Assembly (NCBI GenBank): GCA_913057815.1
Contig: CAJXOV010000058.1
Location: 1 to 9,367, forward strand
DNA from: an uncultured Flavobacteriales bacterium
Lineage (GTDB): Bacteria; Bacteroidota; Bacteroidia; Flavobacteriales_D; Sanyastnellaceae
DNA length: 9,367 bases
Direction: 5' to 3'
Each line of letters opens with the position of its first letter. The stretch's first letter is position 1. Shown here one piece after another: positions 1-6,145 of this stretch. The translations under genes were made by a program, and so were the position numbers. Under the pieces are notes generated by a model. The model did no database searches and was not told the DNA's origin. It worked only from the letters and a program-made list of their open reading frames with translations.

Positions 1-40
1 TCTCTATTCGTCGGCAGCGTCAGATGTGTATAAGAGACAG
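1..40 (+). other. Illumina Nextera adapter and partial i5 index (library artefact)
   Basis: Bases 8-40 match the 33-base Nextera read-1 transposase adapter, beginning TCGTCGGCAGCGTC and ending in the 19-bp Tn5 mosaic end (22-40, AGATGTGTATAAGAGACAG). Bases 1-7 (TCTCTAT) equal the last seven bases of the Nextera i5 index commonly called 502 (CTCTCTAT), in the position an index occupies in the P5 oligo. This is therefore synthetic library sequence left on the end of an assembled contig, not part of the genome. Genomic sequence begins at about base 41. The identification is from memory of the adapter sequences but the match is long and ordered. Confidence 0.97.
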
Positions 41-76
41 AATTAATTCAAACTAATAATCTATTAAAATATCTAT

Positions 77-928
77 ATGAAACTTTGCACTCTCATTATT
101 CTTTTCGCATTCACCATAACGATTTCTGCCCAAGACATCACTTCTCTTCCATATCAAACTAGTTTTGAAGGTGTAGAAGGAAATTTAAACGAAAACTTTC
201 CTCAAGGATGGTCTGCAGAGGATTTAAATCTAGATGTCCTTGGAAATCAAGGATGGCAGATAATTAAAAATTCCGACTTCGCTCAAAACGCACGTACAGA
301 TTCTACAGCAGTTCATATGTTCAGTAATACTTCTGAAGCAAATGATGATTGGTTATTCACACCCTCATTTAACGTTACTGAAGGGCTCACATATAATCTT
401 AAATTTTGGTACAAAGTGAATGCATTTAACAGCTTCGAAAAATTAAAAGTTCACGCGGGAACTTCGGCTATAGCAATGAATATGGCTACCACTCAGGTTC
501 TTTGGGATGAAGATAACCTGACAAATACCGAGTATATGGAAGGTCAGGCTACATTCACTGCCGAAAGTGATGAAATTATGCATTTCGGTTTTCATTATTA
601 CAGCGATGAATTTCAGTTTATATTATTACTGGATGATATAGAAATAGATATAATCATTCCAGGTGGTTCTGATGACCCCATCACTGCTCCAAAATATAGC
701 TTTAACTATTCTGAAAATGGTGATGCCACTTTTTATAGCAGAGATATAGATCATGCATTGATAAACATTACAGATATGTCAGGCCGGAAAATAAAAAGCC
801 AAAAGAGTTTCTCTAACGAGGGGAGTTTAAATATTTCAACGGAAGGATTACCTAAAGGATTATATCTGGTATCATTATTTGGAATAAATGAAGATTGGAA
901 GATAACTGAGAAGGTTTTGATTAACTAA
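77..928 (+). CDS. Secreted protein with choice-of-anchor-J-like domain and T9SS type A C-terminal sorting domain
   Basis: A 283-residue exported protein. Residues 1-18 form a signal peptide (basic residue, hydrophobic stretch LIILFAF, likely cut at ISA|QD), which supports the ATG at 77; no clear ribosome site precedes it. Residues about 25-192 look like the beta-sandwich 'choice-of-anchor J'/cleaved-adhesin type domain: a TSFEG start, FPQGW (41-45), a central DDWLFTPSFNV (90-100) followed by an LKFWYKV strand, and a terminal LLLDDIEI strand (183-190). A Gly/Asp/Pro linker (195-205) leads to a C-terminal domain of about 75 residues with the hallmarks of the type A sorting domain: NITDMSGRKI (230-239), LPKGLYLVSL (258-267) and a final KVLIN. 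In Bacteroidota this tail sends proteins through the outer membrane by type IX secretion. The actual cargo function (adhesin, binding module) is not visible. The stop overlaps that of the convergent Lrp gene by a few bases. Upstream context is lost to the adapter-capped contig end. Confidence 0.85.
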   Translation: MKLCTLIILFAFTITISAQDITSLPYQTSFEGVEGNLNENFPQGWSAEDLNLDVLGNQGWQIIKNSDFAQNARTDSTAVHMFSNTSEANDDWLFTPSFNVTEGLTYNLKFWYKVNAFNSFEKLKVHAGTSAIAMNMATTQVLWDEDNLTNTEYMEGQATFTAESDEIMHFGFHYYSDEFQFILLLDDIEIDIIIPGGSDDPITAPKYSFNYSENGDATFYSRDIDHALINITDMSGRKIKSQKSFSNEGSLNISTEGLPKGLYLVSLFGINEDWKITEKVLIN

Positions 929-1380
929 TCTACGTCTAAGGGCAGCTCTCTATTTCCAATTCCTTCTTCTAGAGAAATAAACGTCTCTGTTCTGGCTATT
1001 CCTTTTATAGACTGAAGCTTAGTACTGAGTATATTCATCAAGTGCTTATTGTCTTTAGCCAAAATTTTGGCGAAAATGCTGTAATTACCTGTAGTAAAAT
1101 GTGCTTCTCTGACTTCAGGAATATTCCTAAGGTCTTCCAAGACTGAAGAGTACTCTTTGGCTTTTTCTAAAAAGACTCCTATGTAAGCCATAGTTTTAAA
1201 ACCAACAAGCTCATGGTCTAAAATGGCTGTATATCCCTTTATAACACCTGTTTTCTCTAGCTTTTGTATTCTCTGTTGGGTAGCCACATTGGAGATTTTC
1301 AGGTCACTAGATATGCTAGTTGTGCTGGCCCTAGAATTGCGTTGCAACGCATTTAATATCTTAATATCTATATTATCCAA
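925..1380 (-). CDS. Lrp/AsnC-family transcriptional regulator (TTG start)
   Basis: A 151-residue protein of usual length for the family. Residues 1-60 are the AsnC-type winged helix-turn-helix: the typical opening DNIDIKILNALQRNSRAS, then ISSDLKIS, then a recognition helix around NVATQQRIQKLEKTGVI (31-47). Residues about 63-138 are the RAM/Lrp effector-binding domain (MAYIGVFLEK, then VREAHFTTGNYSIFAKILAKD, with the glycine-containing turn at 98). Such proteins form dimers or octamers and respond to amino acids. The start codon is TTG (1380-1378): an in-frame TAA lies four codons upstream, and the first internal Met is residue 64, so TTG is the only start that keeps the DNA-binding domain. 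It is divergent from asnB across 82 bp, which suggests control of asparagine synthesis, though this is inference. Codons 11-14 (GCG TTG CAA CGC) form a palindrome that recurs upstream of the aminotransferase gene. Confidence 0.92.
   Translation of the reverse strand: MDNIDIKILNALQRNSRASTTSISSDLKISNVATQQRIQKLEKTGVIKGYTAILDHELVGFKTMAYIGVFLEKAKEYSSVLEDLRNIPEVREAHFTTGNYSIFAKILAKDNKHLMNILSTKLQSIKGIARTETFISLEEGIGNRELPLDVD
1339..1350. repeat. Perfect 12-bp palindrome GCGTTGCAACGC, copy 1 (candidate operator)
   Basis: Exact inverted repeat with no spacer; with flanking T and A it extends to 14 bp (1338-1351). It falls in codons 11-14 of the Lrp-family gene, 28 bases inside the coding region. An identical 12-mer is found at 7100-7111 and nowhere else that I could see. 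The codons it imposes, GCG and CGC, are atypical here: arginine in the rest of this gene is AGA or AGG. A regulator-binding site is plausible but unproven. Confidence 0.6.
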
Positions 1381-1402
1381 ACTTTAAATTATTAATCAAA
1401 CA

Positions 1403-1410
1403 CAAAGATA
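1403..1410 (-). promoter_or_regulatory. Candidate -7 promoter element of the Lrp-family gene
   Basis: On the minus strand this reads TATCTTTG, a perfect match to the Bacteroidota -7 consensus TAnnTTTG. It lies 22 bases upstream of the TTG start, giving a very short leader. I found no convincing TTG/TTTG -33 element at the expected distance, so the promoter may be weak or need an activator. Confidence 0.5.
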
Positions 1411-1424
1411 CGATTAACTTTTTA

Positions 1425-1432
1425 TATATTTG
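1425..1432 (+). promoter_or_regulatory. Candidate -7 promoter element of asnB
   Basis: TATATTTG matches the Bacteroidota -7 consensus TAnnTTTG and ends 30 bases before the asnB ATG. It lies 14 bases from the opposing element of the divergent Lrp-family gene, so the two promoters overlap physically and a regulator bound here could affect both. No good -33 TTG is visible upstream. Confidence 0.5.
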
Positions 1433-1462
1433 TATCTACCTAAACAATAGAAATTAAAGGCC

Positions 1463-3124
1463 ATGTGTGGAATAGTAGCAGCATTTGAATTAAAGCAGAA
1501 ACCAGAAGAACTTAGAACAATCGTTTTAGAAATGTCTAAGAAGATTCGTCACAGAGGACCCGACTGGTCAGGAATACATATGTCTGACAATGCTATAATG
1601 GCTCATGAAAGATTGGCTATAGTAGACCCTTCTTCTGGTGGACAACCACTATATAATCAAGACAAAACACTCATTTTAGCCGCTAATGGGGAGATTTATA
1701 ATCACAGGGAATTAAGAAAAGACCTCACGTTAGACTATGCATTCCAAACTAAATCTGACTGCGAAGTAATTCTCGCTCTTTATCAAAAGTTCGGTTCGGA
1801 CTTTTTATCTAAGCTGAATGGAATGTTCGCTTTTGCTTTATATGATACTAAAAAAGATTCTTACTTGATAGCCAGAGACCACTTGGGAATTATTCCCCTC
1901 TATCAAGGCTGGGATTCTAATGAAAATTACTTCGTAGCTAGTGAGCTAAAAGCATTAGAAGGAACATGCACCAAAATAGAAGCTTTTCCTCCTGGACACT
2001 ATTATGATTCTACAGAAGGAAAACTAACAAAATGGCACTATAATGAATGGGAATCCTATGATGCCGTAAAAGACAACAAGTCAGACGTAGCCAAACTTAG
2101 AAAGGGACTAGAGGATGCTGTAAAAAGACAGCTCATGAGCGATGTGCCTTATGGCGTATTGCTTTCTGGTGGACTAGACTCTTCCATCACTGCTGCAGTG
2201 GCTAAAAAATATGCCGCTAAAAGAGTAGAGACAGATGGAACTCAAGAAGCTTGGTATCCTCAGCTTCACTCTTTCGCCATCGGTCTAGTGGGATCACCAG
2301 ATTTAGCTGCTTCTAGAGTGGTAGCCGATAAAATAGGAACTGTACACCATGAAGTAACCTTCACTATTCAAGAAGGACTAGATGCTCTAAAAGATGTGAT
2401 TTACCACTTAGAAACTTATGACATCACCACCATAAGAGCCTCCACACCTATGTACTTATTATCAAGAGTAATTAAGTCCATGGGCATAAAAATGGTTCTA
2501 TCAGGTGAAGGAGCCGATGAAATATTTGGAGGTTATTTATACTTTCATAAAGCTCCAAATGCTAAGGCTTTTCATGAAGAAACAGTAAGAAAGCTATCCA
2601 AACTTCACTTGTATGACTGCCTAAGAGCTAATAAATCTTTATCGGCATGGGGCGTAGAAGGCCGAGTTCCATTCTTAGATAAAGAGTTTATGGACATAGC
2701 CATGAACTTAAACCCTAGGGATAAAATGTGTGGAAACGGAAAAATGGAAAAACACATTCTAAGAGAAGCTTTTGAGGATTACCTACCTGCAGAAGTAGCT
2801 TGGAGGCAGAAAGAACAATTCTCAGATGGTGTAGGGTATAGCTGGATAGATTCTTTAAAAGAGATGGTAGACAAAAAAGTGTCTGACGAAGTATTTAAAA
2901 ACGCGAGTGATAAATTTCCATTCCAGACTCCGACTTCTAAAGAAGAATATTACTACAGAACTATCTTCACTGAGCATTTTCCTTCTGCTGCAGCCGCAGA
3001 AACTGTTCCATCTGTTCCATCTATAGCATGTAGCTCACCGGTGGCATTAGAATGGGATGAGTCATTTAAAAATCAAAACGAGCCAAGCGGAAGAGCTATT
3101 AATATTCATGATGATGCTTATTAA
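1463..3124 (+). CDS. asnB: Asparagine synthase B (glutamine-hydrolysing)
   Basis: Makes asparagine in the cytoplasm from aspartate, glutamine and ATP, giving AMP, pyrophosphate and glutamate. The 553 residues are nearly the length of E. coli AsnB. The start is fixed by MCGIVA: Cys2 becomes the N-terminal nucleophile of the class II glutamine amidotransferase domain (2-about 200), which also shows RHRGPD (29-34), NGEIYNH (75-81) and SDC-EVI (98-103). The synthetase domain carries the ATP pyrophosphatase loop LSGGLDSS (234-241), LSGEGADEIFGGY (346-358) and EGRVPFLDKEF (399-409). The C-terminal tail with PSIACSSPVALEWD and PSGRA resembles that of E. coli AsnB. All expected catalytic residues are present, so it should be active. 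It is divergent from an Lrp/AsnC-family gene and is probably its own transcription unit, as 133 bp separate it from the helicase downstream. Confidence 0.97.
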   Translation: MCGIVAAFELKQKPEELRTIVLEMSKKIRHRGPDWSGIHMSDNAIMAHERLAIVDPSSGGQPLYNQDKTLILAANGEIYNHRELRKDLTLDYAFQTKSDCEVILALYQKFGSDFLSKLNGMFAFALYDTKKDSYLIARDHLGIIPLYQGWDSNENYFVASELKALEGTCTKIEAFPPGHYYDSTEGKLTKWHYNEWESYDAVKDNKSDVAKLRKGLEDAVKRQLMSDVPYGVLLSGGLDSSITAAVAKKYAAKRVETDGTQEAWYPQLHSFAIGLVGSPDLAASRVVADKIGTVHHEVTFTIQEGLDALKDVIYHLETYDITTIRASTPMYLLSRVIKSMGIKMVLSGEGADEIFGGYLYFHKAPNAKAFHEETVRKLSKLHLYDCLRANKSLSAWGVEGRVPFLDKEFMDIAMNLNPRDKMCGNGKMEKHILREAFEDYLPAEVAWRQKEQFSDGVGYSWIDSLKEMVDKKVSDEVFKNASDKFPFQTPTSKEEYYYRTIFTEHFPSAAAAETVPSVPSIACSSPVALEWDESFKNQNEPSGRAINIHDDAY

Positions 3125-3229
3125 TTTAATTGAGAATTGATAGCAAAGTTGATTTATTAAAATTTATTGGATAAAAATGGAGCTCCGAATAAGAGAAGCT
3201 AAAGTTGATGGTCAGTCTGAATTTCGCTG

Positions 3230-3237
3230 TACCTTTG
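3230..3237 (+). promoter_or_regulatory. Candidate -7 promoter element of the helicase gene
   Basis: TACCTTTG fits TAnnTTTG and ends 20 bases before the helicase ATG. A TTG at 3205-3207 could serve as the -33 element, with a 22-base spacer that is slightly longer than typical. The rest of the 3125-3257 gap is AT-rich with no strong hairpin; it holds a 9-base direct repeat AAAGTTGAT (3145-3153 and 3201-3209) of unclear meaning. Confidence 0.45.
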
Positions 3238-3257
3238 AATTTTAGATTTACACCATC

Positions 3258-4595
3258 ATGTTCCAAGAGCTTAATATTAATAAGTACCTGCTAAATGCCA
3301 TTGAAGACTTAGGATTTGAAAAGCCTACTCCTATTCAAGCCGAAGCATTTCCAGTAATTAAATCAGGTAAAGATGTAATAGGAATTTCTCAAACAGGAAC
3401 GGGAAAAACGATGGCCTACATGATGCCTATACTAAACGATCTTAAGTTTAGTAATCAAGTAAACCCTAGAATTCTAGTTTTAGTTCCTACCAGAGAATTA
3501 GTAGCTCAAGTGGTTGAAAACATTGAAGAATATTCAAAATATATTACCTTAAGAGTAGTAGGCGTTTATGGTGGCACGAATATAAATACTCAAGCTCAAT
3601 CTGTAATGCAGGGCTGTGATGTAGTAGTAGGAACGCCAGGTAGACTGTATGATCTAACATTGAATAATGCTCTTTCACTTAAGGCTGTAAAAAAACTAGT
3701 TATAGATGAAGTAGACGTAATGCTCGATTTAGGCTTTAGATTTCAGCTTACAAATATTTTCGAGTTGCTTCCTATCAAAAGACAAAACATCATGTTCTCA
3801 GCTACAATGACTGAAGATGTAGAGGAGTTGATAGCAGACTTTTTTGAAGAAACTCATAAAATTGCCATTGCCGTTAGCGGAACACCTTTAGAAAACATTA
3901 AACAAGTCTGTTATCCTGTATGGAATTTTTATACCAAGGTAAACCTGCTAGCTCATTTACTCAGAGATAAAGTTGAATATTCAAAAGTTCTGATCTTCAT
4001 AGACAGCAAGGCCAAAGCTGATAGACTTCATTCTAACTTGAGTGAAGTTCACTTCACCAAATCAGGAGTTGTACATTCTAATAAATCTCAAAATTATAGA
4101 TTCAAATCAATTGAAGATTTTGACTCAGGAAGAAGCAGAGTATTGATAGCTACAGATGTAATGGCTAGAGGAATAGATTTAGATCAAATATCCCATGTGA
4201 TTTGTTTTGATACTCCAGAATATCCTGAAAATTACATGCATAGGATAGGAAGAACAGGAAGAGCTGAACACGAAGGAAAATCCATTTTATTCTATACTGA
4301 AAAAGAAAAAAGGTACAAAGATGATATAGAAGAGTTGATGAAAATTTCTATAGAAGAGATTCCATTTCCTGAAGAAGAGGTGAAAATCAATCATGAGTTA
4401 ACTCCAGAAGAAAGGCCTAAAGTAAAAGAACTAAACACTAGAGTAAAAAGAACTCAAGGAGGAGCCTCTACTCATGAAAGGAGTGAAAAGAACAGCAAAA
4501 TCCCTATGGGCGGATCTTACCGAAGAAAGTTAGCTGAGAAGTATAAGAAACCCAAAACTAGAGGTGACAAAAACCAGAACAAAAAGAAGCGCTAA
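3258..4595 (+). CDS. DEAD-box-family ATP-dependent RNA helicase (DEVD in motif II)
   Basis: An RNA-unwinding or RNP-remodelling ATPase of superfamily 2, 445 residues with both RecA-like domains complete. Motifs in order: Q motif FEKPTPIQ (20-27); motif I QTGTGKT (45-51); Ia PTREL (77-81); Ib TPGR (126-129); motif II DEVD (150-153); motif III SAT (181-183); IV LIFIDS (245-250); V ATDVMARGID (298-307); VI HRIGRTGR (328-335). Residues about 380-445 are a basic, Lys/Arg-rich tail, typical for unspecific RNA contact in the CsdA/RhlE-like group. The third residue of motif II is Val instead of Ala; the acidic residues that coordinate Mg and activate water (D150, E151) are retained, so activity is expected. 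Its RNA target cannot be told from sequence; bacterial relatives act in ribosome assembly or cold-adapted RNA decay. The stop codon abuts the next ATG with no gap. Confidence 0.93.
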   Translation: MFQELNINKYLLNAIEDLGFEKPTPIQAEAFPVIKSGKDVIGISQTGTGKTMAYMMPILNDLKFSNQVNPRILVLVPTRELVAQVVENIEEYSKYITLRVVGVYGGTNINTQAQSVMQGCDVVVGTPGRLYDLTLNNALSLKAVKKLVIDEVDVMLDLGFRFQLTNIFELLPIKRQNIMFSATMTEDVEELIADFFEETHKIAIAVSGTPLENIKQVCYPVWNFYTKVNLLAHLLRDKVEYSKVLIFIDSKAKADRLHSNLSEVHFTKSGVVHSNKSQNYRFKSIEDFDSGRSRVLIATDVMARGIDLDQISHVICFDTPEYPENYMHRIGRTGRAEHEGKSILFYTEKEKRYKDDIEELMKISIEEIPFPEEEVKINHELTPEERPKVKELNTRVKRTQGGASTHERSEKNSKIPMGGSYRRKLAEKYKKPKTRGDKNQNKKKR

Positions 4596-4814
4596 ATGAT
4601 GGTAATCATAGCCATAGCTTCTATACTAATTCCTCTCATTTCTTCTATTTTAGTTTGGCGTGACGCCAATACTCGAGACATCAATCCTTGGATTTGGTCT
4701 ATTCTGGTATTTTTTCTAACTGGACTATTTCTTCCGCTTTATTTAGCAAAAGCACATTCTAAAAAGGAAGAAGAGATGAAGAAGAGTAACGAATTATTGG
4801 ATTATTCTATCTAG
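4596..4814 (+). CDS. Small two-helix membrane protein of unknown function
   Basis: A 72-residue protein whose ATG follows the helicase TAA directly, with a second ATG as codon 2 that could equally be used. Two hydrophobic segments (about 3-20 and 32-50) are joined by a polar loop, WRDANTRDINPWIW, and followed by a charged tail (HSKKEEEMKKS). The DA-x-x-R-x-x-NPW-x-W pattern followed by a Leu/Pro-rich helix resembles the short membrane hairpin found in phospholipase-D-nuclease-N-terminal-like and many bacterial hypothetical proteins; this is resemblance, not an assignment. Zero spacing suggests co-transcription and translational coupling with the helicase, but no functional link is visible. 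It converges on the lipoprotein gene with one base between the two stops. Confidence 0.7.
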   Translation: MMVIIAIASILIPLISSILVWRDANTRDINPWIWSILVFFLTGLFLPLYLAKAHSKKEEEMKKSNELLDYSI

Positions 4815-4815
4815 A

Positions 4816-5346
4816 TTATTGTCCTAATACTCTAGCGTCTACAAAAAACACAGTATGAATATCAATTACATAATCCTCAGACAGCACCTCATCAGTGACC
4901 ACATCTAGATTTAAATTGAACTCATTTACAGATAAATAGTCTTTCAAGTTAACATCAGCAGTTTCTAAGGAAATTGAATTTTCGTTCATATCTCCTATAG
5001 CTGATTTAGAAGCTATATCTGTCTTTTCTAAGTCAGAAGTAGAAATGGACAATGCTATTGATTCTAAAAAATTAAATGATCCCTCTGAAGGAGATGTAAT
5101 TGTAAAGTCCACTTTTCTCAATTTAATTTCTTCAATTTTATCAGGCCTTGTATCATACTGAGAATAAATTTCTTGATAATCTGTTTCTATGCTTGGAGTA
5201 ATCAGCTGAAATGGAACATCCAATGGTGTTCCAGCTTCTATAGTGAATGACTGAGTATATGCCATTTCAAATTGGGTTAACTCATCTACTTTATCACAAC
5301 TAGAAAACCCTAGTACTAGACTTAAACCTATAATTAAATTCCTCAT
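4816..5346 (-). CDS. Putative lipoprotein of unknown function
   Basis: I place the start at the ATG at 5346 rather than the in-frame upstream start at 5397: from 5346 the protein opens with MRNLIIGLSLVLGFSSC, a textbook type II signal peptide with lipobox FSSC and acylated Cys17, whereas the longer version would bury it behind 17 residues. The product is 176 residues. The mature part is rich in Ser, Thr, Asp and Glu with alternating hydrophobic strands (e.g. FTIEAGTPLDVPFQLITP, IKLRKVDFTITSP, FNLNLDV), suggesting a beta-rich periplasmic or surface domain. The acidic/lysine stretch after the Cys (DKVDE) loosely recalls surface-export signals of Bacteroidota lipoproteins. No family is recognised. 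A near-consensus -7 element (TATATTTC, minus strand, 5383-5376) lies about 30 bases upstream, so it may be transcribed alone; 71 bases separate it from the sulfotransferase-like gene. Confidence 0.75.
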   Translation of the reverse strand: MRNLIIGLSLVLGFSSCDKVDELTQFEMAYTQSFTIEAGTPLDVPFQLITPSIETDYQEIYSQYDTRPDKIEEIKLRKVDFTITSPSEGSFNFLESIALSISTSDLEKTDIASKSAIGDMNENSISLETADVNLKDYLSVNEFNLNLDVVTDEVLSEDYVIDIHTVFFVDARVLGQ

Positions 5347-5417
5347 TACTTTTATCTGTTTTGGTACACTTACGCGAAATATAAAAAAGAGATTCAACTC
5401 TATTTCGACTGATTACT

Positions 5418-6143
5418 TCAAAGGGCCAAAGTCTTGAGCTCATTATAAACAGGAAGACACTCTTTTAACAATGGCTTTAACCGATCAGGAAAAGGAGCAG
5501 TCTTAGGCTTATACTCCATAAATCCTGAGCTTTTATGAACGCTTTCATACCAGAATTCAGCCCAGCTTCCATCCTCCGGAATAGCTCCTGGCTTCCAGCT
5601 TAGCATTGTTTGATCAAACGGAATACTCAGACGTTCGCATAATTTTTCAAGAACGACTTTAGGGTTGTCCAAGACTTTTTTAGAGTCTAAAACCACATAT
5701 TTTATTCCTTCAGAATTGAAGTATTTGATTAAATCTAAATGGGCCTTATAGCCCACATCAATCATTGTAGGATTTTCAATTTCTTTGGCAAACGATGGTA
5801 ACATGTCGTTCGGATCTCTGGTGAGAATAACATTTGTCATTTTTTTCATGAACCCCTTGTCTAAATCATGAAGATGATGAGTCATTTGTTTGAAAAACGC
5901 TATTGGCTTTCCATGATCATCTTCCATCATACTGATCACTTTATCTCCGTCAGTTTCCATTTCAGAAAGCACTTTTTGAGCTCCAGGATGATAGACATCT
6001 GCATTCGTACTTCTTAAGTAATAACCATAAAGAGGTTCATCATAAACTACAGTGTCTTTTCGCTGTGCAAAAGAATACATCATCGCTGTAGAAATATTTC
6101 GAGGTCCGCTCCACAGATTGATTCTAGTTTTAGTTGACTCCAT
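5418..6143 (-). CDS. Sulfotransferase-family P-loop protein
   Basis: A 241-residue cytoplasmic protein with no signal peptide. Near the N-terminus it has LWSGPRNISTAMMYSF (10-25), the position and style of the PAPS 5'-phosphosulfate-binding loop in sulfotransferases, then TVVYDEPLYGYYL (31-43). A second element, NVILTRDPNDMLPSF (104-118), matches the 3'-phosphate-binding strand and helix (R-D-P with a following serine). PAPS-dependent sulfotransferases move a sulfuryl group to a hydroxyl or amine; the acceptor here is unknown, and the family is broad enough that a different P-loop chemistry is possible. The start is two bases after the stop of the aminotransferase gene (TAG AA ATG), so the two are one transcription unit and probably one pathway. 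The C-terminal half (WAEFWYESVHKSSGF, about 194-208) is well defined but not a motif I can assign. Related proteins are sometimes annotated only as hypothetical or P-loop NTPase. Confidence 0.75.
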   Translation of the reverse strand: MESTKTRINLWSGPRNISTAMMYSFAQRKDTVVYDEPLYGYYLRSTNADVYHPGAQKVLSEMETDGDKVISMMEDDHGKPIAFFKQMTHHLHDLDKGFMKKMTNVILTRDPNDMLPSFAKEIENPTMIDVGYKAHLDLIKYFNSEGIKYVVLDSKKVLDNPKVVLEKLCERLSIPFDQTMLSWKPGAIPEDGSWAEFWYESVHKSSGFMEYKPKTAPFPDRLKPLLKECLPVYNELKTLAL

Positions 6144-6145
6144 TT

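Noticed and set aside
22..40. 19-bp Tn5 mosaic end, which could suggest a transposon boundary
   Set aside because: It is embedded in the full Nextera adapter with an index remnant in front, and no transposase gene follows. It comes from library tagmentation, not from a natural element.
3145..3209. 9-base direct repeat AAAGTTGAT (3145-3153 and 3201-3209) upstream of the helicase
   Set aside because: Too short and too AT-rich to stand out from chance in this background; neither copy is aligned with a promoter element in a convincing way beyond the possible -33 TTG.
3177..3245. A 22-codon reading frame (MELRIREAKVDG...) between asnB and the helicase
   Set aside because: It has no ribosome site, covers the candidate helicase promoter, and a frame this short is expected by chance. 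There is no sign of a leader peptide function.
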